NCBI RefSeq assembly: GCF_001854245.1
Contig: NZ_CP015381.1
Span: 2,825,001 to 2,889,000 of the forward strand
Length of the DNA: 64,000 nt
Direction of reading: 5' to 3'
Source: Desulfococcus multivorans
GTDB lineage: Bacteria > Desulfobacterota > Desulfobacteria > Desulfobacterales > Desulfococcaceae
Shown piece after piece: positions 43,458 to 52,058 of the stretch; position 1 is the first letter of the stretch, and each line of letters opens with the position of its first letter. Under the pieces are notes generated by a model. That model did no database searches. It was not told where the DNA came from and saw only the letters and a program-made list of their open reading frames with translations. The position numbers and the translations under genes are program-made.

Positions 43458-44763
43458 CGGCGTCTCCTGGTTTGAGGGCCTCTTTCATCTCCGTCATGGA
43501 GACGGAGGGCATATGTTTCACAAAAAGAATGAAAAGCAGAAAAAACATGCAGAAGGTCCCGAACATGATCCCCAATTCGATGAAGGACGGGCTGTAGAGG
43601 CCCCAGGCGTGGGGGATGAAGTCGTGGGCCGGGCCGCCGACGATGATCACGAAACGTTCATACCACATACCGACGTTCACCAGGATGGAGATCGTCATGA
43701 GCCATTTCAGGCTGGTACGGACCTTCCTGAAAAAGAAGAAGAGGGGCGCCACGCAGTTGCAGGTGGTCATGATCCAGAATTCCAGGCCGTAATCCCCGAA
43801 GATCCGCCATCGAAAGGCTTCCTGCTCCACCGGATTGAAGCTGTACCAGGCAATGAAAATCTCGAAGACATAGGCGTAGGTCACGATAAACCCGGTGAGG
43901 ATGATGGTCTTGGCCACGTTTTCGAGGACGTCCACGGTGATGAGCGCTTCATAATGGAAGATCCGGCGAAGGGGGATCATCAGGGTGAGCACCATGGCGA
44001 GACCCGAATGGATGGCCCCCGCCACGAAATAGGGGGCGAAGATGGTGCTGTGCCAGCCGGGAACGATGCCCAGGCCGAAATCCCACGACACGACGCTGTG
44101 GACCGAGATGACCAGGGGGGTCGCCAGGGCCGCGAAGAAAAGATACCCCCGGGCGTAGTGGCGCCATTGCTCGAATTTGCCCGTCCAGCCGAAGGAGAGG
44201 ACCGTATAGATCTTTTTCCGAAGCCCTTCCGCACGATCCCGGATGGTCGCCAGATCCGGAATCATGCCCGTATACCAGAACAGGGCGCTCACCGTCAGGT
44301 AGGTGCTGATGGCGACGATATCGAACATCAGCGGCGAGGTGAAGTTGGGCCAGAGGTTCCGCTGGTTGGGATAGGGCAGCATGTAGTAGACCAGCCAGAC
44401 GCGCCCCAGGTGAATGAGGGGGAAGAGGCCGGCGGTGCATACGGCGAACACCGTCATGGTTTCCGCGGCCCGGGCGATGGGATTCCGCCATCCGGCCCGG
44501 AAAAGGAACAGAATAGCCGAAATCAGGGTCCCGGAATGGGCGATGCCCACCCAGAAGACGAAGTTGATGAGGTATGTCCCCCATGCGACAGGATTGTTCT
44601 GCCCGCCGACACCGATGCCCACGTAGATCTGGTAGATCCAGCAACCCAGTCCCATGAGTGCGCCCATGAACAGCAGCGCCGCTATGCCCCAGTAGGACCG
44701 GGGGGGCGGGCTCAGCGTATTCAGAACGATGGAATCGACTTTGGCCGGAGTGAGGTTCGACAT
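43447..44763 (-). CDS. actC: ActC, NrfD-family quinol-binding membrane subunit
   Basis: 438 residues with ten hydrophobic helices of the NrfD/PsrC fold. Recognisable segments are W-G-T-Y-L-I-N-F-V-F-W-V-G-I-A-H-S-G near residue 61, H-L-G-R-V-W near residue 118, and S-V-V-S-W-D-F near residue 222. It oxidises menaquinol at the membrane surface and hands electrons to the ActB iron-sulfur clusters. It is five bases after actB and overlaps actD. Confidence 0.92.
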   Translation of the reverse strand: MSNLTPAKVDSIVLNTLSPPPRSYWGIAALLFMGALMGLGCWIYQIYVGIGVGGQNNPVAWGTYLINFVFWVGIAHSGTLISAILFLFRAGWRNPIARAAETMTVFAVCTAGLFPLIHLGRVWLVYYMLPYPNQRNLWPNFTSPLMFDIVAISTYLTVSALFWYTGMIPDLATIRDRAEGLRKKIYTVLSFGWTGKFEQWRHYARGYLFFAALATPLVISVHSVVSWDFGLGIVPGWHSTIFAPYFVAGAIHSGLAMVLTLMIPLRRIFHYEALITVDVLENVAKTIILTGFIVTYAYVFEIFIAWYSFNPVEQEAFRWRIFGDYGLEFWIMTTCNCVAPLFFFFRKVRTSLKWLMTISILVNVGMWYERFVIIVGGPAHDFIPHAWGLYSPSFIELGIMFGTFCMFFLLFILFVKHMPSVSMTEMKEALKPGDADVH

Positions 44764-44768
44764 AGGAA

Positions 44769-47726
44769 TCAGATCTCCTGGACGACTTTTTTGAGATAAA
44801 TAACAGCGGGTTTCGTATTCAGATATCCCATGACCTGATAGGCCCTCGGGTCGTCGGTCATCTTTCGGACCCGGCTTTCCCTGTCCGCGAGATTTCCGAA
44901 AACCAGCGCGTCGGTGGGACAGGTCTGAACGCAGGCCGGCACCATTTCTCCATCCCGGATCCGGCGGTTCTCATCCCTGGCCCGGCCGTGGGCATCCTTG
45001 ATTCGCTGAACACAGAAGGAGCATTTCTCCATCACCCCCCGCATGCGGACCGTCACGTCGGGATTGAGCTGCAGGGGCAGCGGATTGGGCCGATCCCATT
45101 CATACCAGTTGAATCTTCGGACCTTGTAGGGACAGTTCTGGGAGCAGTACCGGGTCCCGATGCACCGGTTGTAGATCTGGTTGTTGAGCCCTTCGTGGCC
45201 GTGGTGGGGGGCATAGACCGGACAGACCGATTCGCAGGGCGCATTGTCGCAATGCTGGCACATCATCGGCAGGAAAATCATCTTTTCCATCCGGTCGGGA
45301 TCGTGATACCGCTCGATGCGGAGCCACGACATCTCCCGCCCTTCGATAATCCGCTCTTCCCCGACCACGCCGATGTTGTTCTCGGCGTAGCAGGCCACGG
45401 CGCAGGCCCCGCAGCCGATGCAGCGATCCAAATCGACCACCATCCCCCAGCGATAGTCATCCCGGTGCTCGTGGGGCGGATACACGTCCCGGTGGGGATC
45501 GTATCCATCGGGAAGCGGCAGGGTCATAGGGAATTCGTTCATACCGAAGCCCACGGTATGGCTGCCGGGATGCGCCTTTCCGCCGAGTTCGGCCATGCCC
45601 ACGGTGAGGGCGATCTTGCGGCCGTGCTGAAACTTGCTGCCGTCGGTATTGGCGAGCACCATTCGCCTGCCCTCGGGAAGCATGTCCACACCCTGCACCA
45701 CCAATGTCGGACCGCCGGAGACCGGATCGACCGTATCCGGGAGGAGCCGGAAAGGATTGCCGCCGTTGCCTCGGGCATATCGGCCGAAAGCCTCGTGCCC
45801 CTGCCCCGTCGTCATCACGAGAACGCCCGGATCGAGGCCGAAGCAGGGATAGGCCGGGGCGCTCAAACGGCCCCATGGGGATTGGATCTCCAGGCAGTCT
45901 CCGGATTTGAGGCCTTCCCGGGCCATGGTGTCGGGGTGAATCCAGACCGGCGCCTGCCAGGCGACCTTGGTGATGGGATCGGGATACTCGGCCAGCCAGG
46001 GCTTGTTGCCCCCGCGCCCGTCGAAGAACCGAAGGGAGGGGGCGGCGATGAAGGTGAATTTCCCGGCCGCCGTCCCGGGTTCGGGATCCAGGCCGGCCAG
46101 CAATTTGACGCTGTCGAACGAGAACTTCCACGTATATGGCGAGGCCTCGGCGGCCGCGTCGAAAATTCCTCCCCGCTGAACCGTCTCGAGCCATTCCCGA
46201 TCGTCGGCGATCCGTCCCGCCGCCTCGAGCCGATCGCGGGTCATGCGCCGGGCCCGGCTGTCAGCCGGGGTTTCGTCGCCGGCAAATCCCGCCAGAAGGT
46301 CTGTCAGGGCTGAAAAGTCCGTAAGCTTCCCCATGGCCGGTTGCAGGGTCGAGACGATGCCGTGCCGCCCCGCGTATTCACCCCACCGCTCCAGCGGAAG
46401 CCGCACCGGCAGGATGAGATCGGCCAGGGCGGTGGTATCGTCCATGAAATTGCTGAAGCTGACCGTAAACTGCGACGGCCGCCCCAGGAGTTCCCGGAGC
46501 CCCAATGATTCGGGCAGGGCAAAGACGGGGTTGACGTTGTTGAGCATCAGAACGGCATTGTCCCGTGCGCCGATCGTTTTGAACAGCTGGTGGACGTCCG
46601 CACGTTCCGAAGCGATTTCCACGCGATGCCGACAGGTGAAATCGAACCGCGACAGCGTCGGATCAAGCACGAGATTGAGAAGATTGACGGCGACATTGGC
46701 GGCGAGGCCCTCCCGGGCGCCGGCTCCCGCGCCCTGCCCCAGGACCAGAGGCCGCCTGGCCGCCAGCAGCCGGTCGATCAGCATGCGGCAGGCCGACGGA
46801 TCCATGCCCGCGATCCGGCAGGTGGATGCCGCCGTGTGGGGTCGCGACACCTTTTCAAGGGCATCGCGGATATTCGCCGGCAGGTCGCGGCCTTTTCCCG
46901 CGGCCAGCGCTTCCCGAATGCAGGTCAGCGCGACAAAGGCTTCCGTACCGCACCGGATGGACAACCATTGGTCCGCATTGACCGCCGTCAGGGACTGGTA
47001 CGGCCCCACATGAATGAACAGCCCCTTTCCACCGTCGCGATACCCATGCATGGTTTTGAATTTTCGGGCGTATTCCACCGGAGAAAGCCAGGTCTCCAGG
47101 AAGTCCGCTCCGAAGCCGACAAGAACGTCCGCCGCGTCGATGTGATAACGGCACAGGCCTTTGATGCCGAAGGTCAAGGCATTGGCCGCTTTCAGGGATT
47201 CGTAGGCAAAGGCCTCGAACAACACCGGCGGGCCGGACTTCACGGCGCCCATAAACTGGTTCATGGCGTCAAGCGTGGTCTCTCCCACGACTTCGGACAG
47301 GAGAAAAACATTGCCGTCGCCGGCCGTCGCCGCTTCGGAAAGCCGCTCCCGGACCACGGCCGTGGCCGCCTCCCGGGTGAGGGGCCGCCACCGGCCGTCG
47401 GTCTTGATCAGCGGCGTTCTGATTCTGTCGGGGTTGTAGACCCCCTGGAGGGCCGCCTGGCCCCGCATGCAAAGCTTTCCCCGGTTGACGGGATGAAACG
47501 GGTTTCCCTCGACCTTGATCACCCGGCCCTCGCGATTTTTGGCGATAAGACCGCATCCGGCGGGACATTCCCGGCACGTGGAAGCATACCAGGCGGGCTT
47601 CCCGGTGACCATATCGTCCGGGGCACGGACCAGGGTGTAAAGATTTTTTTCGGGGTTGCCGGTGCAGCCGGCGGCAACGGAAAGGCTGCCGATACCGGCA
47701 ATCTTCAGGAAAGTTCGGCGATCCAT
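44769..47726 (-). CDS. actB: ActB, molybdopterin-oxidoreductase-like and iron-sulfur subunit
   Basis: 985 residues. The N-terminus R-R-T-F-L-K with a lipobox V-A-A-G-C (about residues 3-20) suggests Tat export and a lipid anchor. The first two-thirds is a molybdopterin-oxidoreductase-like domain beginning with C-R-E-C-P-A-G-C; in this complex it is thought not to bind molybdenum. The last 230 residues carry four cysteine groups (R-C-I-G-C-G-A-C, C-Q-H-C-D-N-A-P-C, C-I-G-T-R-Y-C, C-S-F-C) for iron-sulfur clusters. An open frame reaches 47870, but the Tat start at 47726 with GGGGAG is chosen. It is the first gene of the operon. Confidence 0.93.
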   Translation of the reverse strand: MDRRTFLKIAGIGSLSVAAGCTGNPEKNLYTLVRAPDDMVTGKPAWYASTCRECPAGCGLIAKNREGRVIKVEGNPFHPVNRGKLCMRGQAALQGVYNPDRIRTPLIKTDGRWRPLTREAATAVVRERLSEAATAGDGNVFLLSEVVGETTLDAMNQFMGAVKSGPPVLFEAFAYESLKAANALTFGIKGLCRYHIDAADVLVGFGADFLETWLSPVEYARKFKTMHGYRDGGKGLFIHVGPYQSLTAVNADQWLSIRCGTEAFVALTCIREALAAGKGRDLPANIRDALEKVSRPHTAASTCRIAGMDPSACRMLIDRLLAARRPLVLGQGAGAGAREGLAANVAVNLLNLVLDPTLSRFDFTCRHRVEIASERADVHQLFKTIGARDNAVLMLNNVNPVFALPESLGLRELLGRPSQFTVSFSNFMDDTTALADLILPVRLPLERWGEYAGRHGIVSTLQPAMGKLTDFSALTDLLAGFAGDETPADSRARRMTRDRLEAAGRIADDREWLETVQRGGIFDAAAEASPYTWKFSFDSVKLLAGLDPEPGTAAGKFTFIAAPSLRFFDGRGGNKPWLAEYPDPITKVAWQAPVWIHPDTMAREGLKSGDCLEIQSPWGRLSAPAYPCFGLDPGVLVMTTGQGHEAFGRYARGNGGNPFRLLPDTVDPVSGGPTLVVQGVDMLPEGRRMVLANTDGSKFQHGRKIALTVGMAELGGKAHPGSHTVGFGMNEFPMTLPLPDGYDPHRDVYPPHEHRDDYRWGMVVDLDRCIGCGACAVACYAENNIGVVGEERIIEGREMSWLRIERYHDPDRMEKMIFLPMMCQHCDNAPCESVCPVYAPHHGHEGLNNQIYNRCIGTRYCSQNCPYKVRRFNWYEWDRPNPLPLQLNPDVTVRMRGVMEKCSFCVQRIKDAHGRARDENRRIRDGEMVPACVQTCPTDALVFGNLADRESRVRKMTDDPRAYQVMGYLNTKPAVIYLKKVVQEI

Positions 47727-47957
47727 GAAAAGCGCTCCCCACCCATTGGGCAAATGCGGATAGGCCTGCCTGAGGCATCCCATATCCAATGTCAGGTTTC
47801 GGTTCCGGGATTCGTTTCCCTCGTCCGGTGTCGATGCCGGGCCTTGAACGGCAAGCTCCCGGCGATTCATGTCTGTCTTCTAAGCTGTGCTGATTTGACG
47901 CTTCGGGTCGGCGGACTTGTCACGGCGGTAAAAACCCGCGCCGACAATAGGATTCAA

Positions 47958-47987
47958 GAGATAACAAAAGCTCTTGTGAAGTGTCAA
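47958..47987 (-). promoter_or_regulatory. Possible promoter of the act-cco operon
   Basis: On the minus strand a perfect TTGACA (47987-47982) precedes TATCTC after 18 bases. The -10 is poor, so this is tentative; it lies about 230 bases upstream of actB. The stretch 47727-48125 contains no gene I recognise. Confidence 0.3.
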
Positions 47988-48125
47988 GAATGATTTGCAG
48001 CCGGGTCAAGGCGTTAACGCACGGCAGTCATCCCCTCGGGGCGGCAGAGGGGCAGGTCCCGGCCGTGGAAGAAGATTTGCACCGGGTCGGTTTCTGTTCT
48101 ATAATGCCCCAACTTTAATGTCCCA

Positions 48126-48355
48126 ACTTTCGACTTTCATGATAGTGAGCGAAAAGAGGTGCCGGGAGGATACGGTCCGCGCCCCTTCAGCAGTGAGTTT
48201 TAGTGCCGCTTAAGCGCCGCGGCGGATCAGCGGCCCGGACTGTTTGAGCGCAAGCGAGTTTCCGGGCCGCCCGGAGCAAGCTTCAGCGGCACTTGAACGA
48301 AACCGTGTGGGGCGCGGACCGTATCCTCCCGGCACCGGCCTATGAGAGTCGAAAT
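48126..48355. repeat. Large imperfect palindrome, dispersed element copy B
   Basis: Two arms of about 85 bases (48128-48213 and 48270-48354) are mostly reverse complements; each contains a block reading GCCGGGAGGATACGGTCC (or its complement) and GTGCCGCTTAAGC-like inner ends. A further 9-bp inverted repeat (CGGCCCGGA / TCCGGGCCG) lies between the arms. Copies of one arm or compact forms occur at 34100, 53580 and 62211. No coding potential or transposase is present. Confidence 0.9.
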
Positions 48356-48372
48356 TTGAGGAATGTTTCTCA

Positions 48373-49188
48373 ATGGGATTGAATGAAGCGCGGCGAAAAC
48401 AGCGGACGATCGGAAAGACCGGCATCATGACAGAAGCGTTGAAATCAGAAGAGACCACCCATATTGGATATCGCAGGATCTCCCGGGAAGAGAAGACCCG
48501 GTGGGTCCGCCGCCAGTTCGACACGGTCGCCGCCAGGTACGACCTGATGAACACCCTCCTCAGCTTCGGCATCCATTATCTCTGGAAACGCCGGGCCGTC
48601 TCGCTCCTCGATCTGAAACCGGGGGACGCCGTGCTGGACGTCTGCGGCGGCACCGGAGATCTGGCCGTATCGGCCCTCAGGCGGGTCGGCGCCGGGGGGA
48701 AGGTCGTCCTGTACGACATCAACCGGGAAATGATGAATGCCGGCAGGAAAAAGGGAACCCATCCCCACCTGCGCCGTCGCATCCGTTTCCTTCAGGGGGA
48801 TGCCGAACGGATGGCGCTCCGGGACAATGTCTTCGATGCGGCGATAGTGGGGTTCGGCATTCGCAACCTGACCGACATGATGGCCGGCTTTCGGGAAATG
48901 CACCGTGTCCTCAAGCCGGGCGGACGGACGGTCTGCCTCGAGTTTTCCCGGCCCACCGCACCCCTATTCCAATGGATGTACGACCGGTATTCCTTCCACG
49001 TCATGCCGTGGCTGGGCGAACGATTGACCGGCTCCCGGCAGGCCTACACCTATCTTCCCGAATCGATCCGAATGTTTCCGGACCCCGATGCATTGGCCAA
49101 ACAGCTTGCCGCCGTCGGATTCTCCAATGTCGCCTACTGGAAGCTGACCAACGGCGTCGCCGTGATCCACAAGGGCCTGAAGGCTTAG
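48373..49188 (+). CDS. ubiE: UbiE/MenG-type quinone C-methyltransferase (copy 2)
   Basis: 271 residues, with a clear relationship to the copy at 25616: V-R-R-Q-F-D-T-V-A-A-R-Y-D-L-M-N, V-L-D-V-C-G-G-T-G-D-L, then V-L-K-P-G-G-R-T-V-C-L-E-F-S. It has the same predicted methyltransferase activity on demethylmenaquinone or a related quinone. The start at 48373 has GAGGAA ten bases upstream; 48427 is an alternative. It is followed after 15 bases by a small gene and the Rad50-like ATPase, so all three may be co-transcribed. Confidence 0.88.
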   Translation: MGLNEARRKQRTIGKTGIMTEALKSEETTHIGYRRISREEKTRWVRRQFDTVAARYDLMNTLLSFGIHYLWKRRAVSLLDLKPGDAVLDVCGGTGDLAVSALRRVGAGGKVVLYDINREMMNAGRKKGTHPHLRRRIRFLQGDAERMALRDNVFDAAIVGFGIRNLTDMMAGFREMHRVLKPGGRTVCLEFSRPTAPLFQWMYDRYSFHVMPWLGERLTGSRQAYTYLPESIRMFPDPDALAKQLAAVGFSNVAYWKLTNGVAVIHKGLKA

Positions 49189-49203
49189 GCCGGCGGCGAT
49201 GAA

Positions 49204-49434
49204 GTGCCCAAATCGCCTCGTTCTGATACCATCGAGGTCGATATCGAGATGATGACCTCGACCACCGAACTTTTGTCGGATCTCTTCACCGCACGCCTGG
49301 AGACGCTGGCCGCGGAACACGGGCTGACGACGGCGGAGACGGAAAGAATCCTTGCAGTGTTCCGGCAGGCTCTCGCCAACCCCTTCATGACCGAGGAACA
49401 CATCTATCGAAAGCTTTCCGGCGAGGATACCTGA
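49204..49434 (+). CDS. Small helical protein preceding a Rad50-like ATPase
   Basis: 76 residues if GTG at 49204 is used, or about 60 if ATG at 49249 or 49252 is used. The sequence is mostly predicted alpha-helix (L-L-S-D-L-F-T-A-R-L-E-T-L-A-A, then T-A-E-T-E-R-I-L-A-V-F-R-Q-A-L) without membrane segments or cysteines. I do not recognise a family. It ends two bases before the ATPase start, so the two are tightly coupled and may form a complex. Confidence 0.55.
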   Translation: MPKSPRSDTIEVDIEMMTSTTELLSDLFTARLETLAAEHGLTTAETERILAVFRQALANPFMTEEHIYRKLSGEDT

Positions 49435-49436
49435 AC

Positions 49437-51287
49437 ATGACTCCGGACCGTCCGGACAGAATCCGGCTCGACGAGATCACCCTGGAGAATATCGGCTGTT
49501 TCGTTCGGAAAACCATTCGGTTCTCCGAGCTCACCGTGATCTTCGGCGAAAACCGGACGGGAAAATCCACCCTGGTGTATGCGGTCTATTTCGCGCTCTA
49601 CGGGGCGCACCTCAACCACCGCCTCAAGGTCGCCGATCTCTGCCGCAAGGGCGAAGCCGCCGGAACGGTTACCCTCCGCTTCGAGAAAGGGGGCATCGCC
49701 TACAAGCTGCAGCGGACAACGGACGCCTTACCGAAGCTCTATCGCCGCCCAGCCCCTGAAGCGGCCTGGGAAACCGTCCCTGTCCACGCACCCGAGGTCC
49801 TCGACGCCGTCATTGGCGTCCGACCGGAAACCGCGTCCGTCAGCTCGTTTTTCCGGGAGAGCGAGCTGATCTATTTTCTCCAGGATATGCCGAAATACAA
49901 CCAGACCCTGCTCCAGAGCTTCATCGGCATGGATGACGGCCTTGTGCTTCGCACGCGGTTCAAAAAGGCTCTCGGCAGGGCGCGGGAGGTTAAAAAGGCC
50001 ATCGAAAACGCCGCCCCCAGGAAAAGCGTCGACCCGCTCCACCTCGAACTCACCCGTCGACAGCTGGCCGAGTCCGAAAAAGCCCTTACGGAACTGGAGC
50101 AGATTCGCCGAACCGACCGAGGCGCAGGTGTCCCGGATCCGGCGATTTACCAGCTTCTCGTCCGCCGACACCAGACTGAGTCCAAAACCCTGGAGACGCT
50201 CAAATCCCTTGCGGAAAAACTTCCATCAGCCAAGGCCCTGGCGACGGAAAAACGTGACCTCGAATCCCGTCTGCAGGAAGCCGAGACAGCCCTGGCCGAT
50301 GCGGAAGCCCTGCAACGCCGCATCGGCGGCCTCATCCAGAAAACCGACAACCTGAAACTGCGCCTGAAACACCTCGCAACGTTGGAAGCCCGGGCGGCCT
50401 GTCCGATTTGCGATCAGGCGGTCTCTCCGGACCAGGCCGCAAGTCTCGTCCGGAAAATCGAATGCCAGTTGTCCCGTGCCGAGGACGAAAAAAGCCGCAT
50501 CGAGGCGCGCCTGAAGAATATGGAGCGCCTCGCAAGGGATTCGACCCGTCATCGGGAACGACTCCTGGAAATCGACGGCAAGATACAGAAAATAAATGAT
50601 ATTCAACAACGCATCGACGAGGTGACCGAGCAGGTGACGGCGTTGGCCCGGGATCTGGACCGGCTTGAGCGCCCGGAAGACGGCATCCGTGAAGCCCCGG
50701 CCCCTTACGACCCCGAGACGGCGGTGGACAGTCGGCGGCTTCAGCTCCAGGAGCAGATCATCCGACATCGCGTCACCCTGACACGTTACGCGGATGATTT
50801 GAAACGCGCTGATGAGCATCGCGTGCACATTGCCCGGGCCGATCGGCAGGTGCTGCTCTGCACCGTTGCCGCCAGGGCGGTGGAAGAGGCACTCCAGAGC
50901 CTGGGAAGCCGTCTCCTCGAAAAAATCCGGAAAAGCGTCGGCGACTGGTCGCGCCATTTCTCTTTCCTGGACCGGTTCGACATCGAGATCAGCGACCGGG
51001 AGCTGCTGCCCCTGATCCAGGCCAGGGGATACCGGTACAAGCTCAACCAGATGAGCAAGAGCGAACGGATCTTCCTGTACCTGATGCTCAAGCTCGCCAT
51101 CGGCGACGCCCTGGGCCACCTCGGCTTCTTCATGCTCGACGATCCGGCCGACGGCCTCGACCTCAAACGCAAGCAGACCCTGGCCTATCTTCTGACAGAG
51201 GCGGCCTCCCGCCGCCAGGTGCTGGTCACCACCAACGATGCCGATTTCGGGGACTTTTTCGCCGGCGGCGTCCGGACGGAACTCTGA
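49437..51287 (+). CDS. Small Rad50/SMC-like ATPase with a zinc-hook motif
   Basis: 616 residues. The N-terminus has E-N-I-G-C-F followed by Walker A G-E-N-R-T-G-K-S-T near residue 37. Two coiled-coil stretches (about 185-320 and 345-490) flank a C-P-I-C zinc-hook motif near residue 322. The C-terminus has a signature-like M-S-K-S-E-R and Walker B F-F-M-L-D-D-P-A-D-G-L-D. The arrangement is that of Rad50/SbcC, which tethers DNA ends, but arms are short and the Walker B ends in D-D instead of D-E. No Mre11/SbcD nuclease gene is nearby. A DNA-repair or defence role is inference. Confidence 0.75.
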   Translation: MTPDRPDRIRLDEITLENIGCFVRKTIRFSELTVIFGENRTGKSTLVYAVYFALYGAHLNHRLKVADLCRKGEAAGTVTLRFEKGGIAYKLQRTTDALPKLYRRPAPEAAWETVPVHAPEVLDAVIGVRPETASVSSFFRESELIYFLQDMPKYNQTLLQSFIGMDDGLVLRTRFKKALGRAREVKKAIENAAPRKSVDPLHLELTRRQLAESEKALTELEQIRRTDRGAGVPDPAIYQLLVRRHQTESKTLETLKSLAEKLPSAKALATEKRDLESRLQEAETALADAEALQRRIGGLIQKTDNLKLRLKHLATLEARAACPICDQAVSPDQAASLVRKIECQLSRAEDEKSRIEARLKNMERLARDSTRHRERLLEIDGKIQKINDIQQRIDEVTEQVTALARDLDRLERPEDGIREAPAPYDPETAVDSRRLQLQEQIIRHRVTLTRYADDLKRADEHRVHIARADRQVLLCTVAARAVEEALQSLGSRLLEKIRKSVGDWSRHFSFLDRFDIEISDRELLPLIQARGYRYKLNQMSKSERIFLYLMLKLAIGDALGHLGFFMLDDPADGLDLKRKQTLAYLLTEAASRRQVLVTTNDADFGDFFAGGVRTEL

Positions 51288-51336
51288 GGCGGCCGTCATC
51301 CTCCGGGACCCGATTCGGTTCGGGCGCGTTTACCGC

Positions 51337-51365
51337 TTGACGTTCCCGGCACCGCTCCCTATAGT
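51337..51365 (+). promoter_or_regulatory. Promoter of the CBS-domain gene
   Basis: TTGACG (51337-51342) and TATAGT (51360-51365) with a 17-base spacer, each one mismatch from consensus. Transcription would start near 51372, about 43 bases before the ATG. Confidence 0.6.
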
Positions 51366-51414
51366 TCTATTGAACCCGGAATGATCCCAAAAGTCCTATC
51401 TGAGAGGTGAGGCT

Positions 51415-51897
51415 ATGCTGAGCGTAAAAGACATCATGACGACAGAGGTGATCACCGTGACACCGGAAACGGAGATCGTGGAGGCAACCCGGCTGCTTCT
51501 GGAAAATCACATCAACGGCCTCCCGGTGGTCGACGACAAGGGAAAAGTAGTGGGCATCCTCTGCCAAAGCGATCTGATCGTTCAGCAGAAAAAGCTGCCC
51601 CTCCCCTCCTTTTTCACCTTCCTGGACGGATTCATTCCCCTGACCTCCATGAAACAACTGGAGAAGGAGATTCAAAAGGCGGTGGCCGTCACCGTGGCCC
51701 ACGCCATGACGCCCAACCCGGTCACCGTCACGCCCGACACGGGGTTGAACAGTGTCGCAGCCCTGATGGTGGACAGAAATTTTCACACCCTTCCAGTGGT
51801 GGAGAAAGGGCGCCTGGTGGGGATCGTCGGCAAGGAAGACGTGATTCGAACCCTGACCAACGCAACCCTCGAAAAAGAGGCGTCATTGCCCCATTGA
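51415..51897 (+). CDS. CBS-domain protein
   Basis: 160 residues consisting of two CBS repeats (about residues 7-60 and 97-155), each with M-T-x-x-V-x-T-V-x-P and L-P-V-V signatures. Between them is a loop with a hydrophobic segment (P-S-F-F-T-F-L-D-G-F-I-P-L-T). Stand-alone CBS pairs bind adenosyl nucleotides and act as energy sensors. The start has a GAGAGGTGAGG site. The gene appears monocistronic with its own promoter; no partner can be named. Confidence 0.85.
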   Translation: MLSVKDIMTTEVITVTPETEIVEATRLLLENHINGLPVVDDKGKVVGILCQSDLIVQQKKLPLPSFFTFLDGFIPLTSMKQLEKEIQKAVAVTVAHAMTPNPVTVTPDTGLNSVAALMVDRNFHTLPVVEKGRLVGIVGKEDVIRTLTNATLEKEASLPH

Positions 51898-52058
51898 CAG
51901 CCGTTCGCTTCCACGCACCTTGAACAGTTCGCCAAAGACAGGCCCGCGGCGCCACACCCCCGGACCGCGACGGCTTCGTCACGGTCCGCAGAGAACGTTG
52001 CGGCATTCAGAGACCGGCATGTTCAGGGCGGTGACGCTGGTGAATGGGCCGTGGAATA

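Noticed and set aside
47727-47870. Upstream extension of actB to 47870
   Set aside because: It precedes the Tat signal and lipobox that must be near the N-terminus; ATG at 47726 has a good ribosome site.
49437-51287. DndD phosphorothioation protein
   Set aside because: A zinc-hook ATPase alone is not specific; dndB, dndC and dndE are absent around it.
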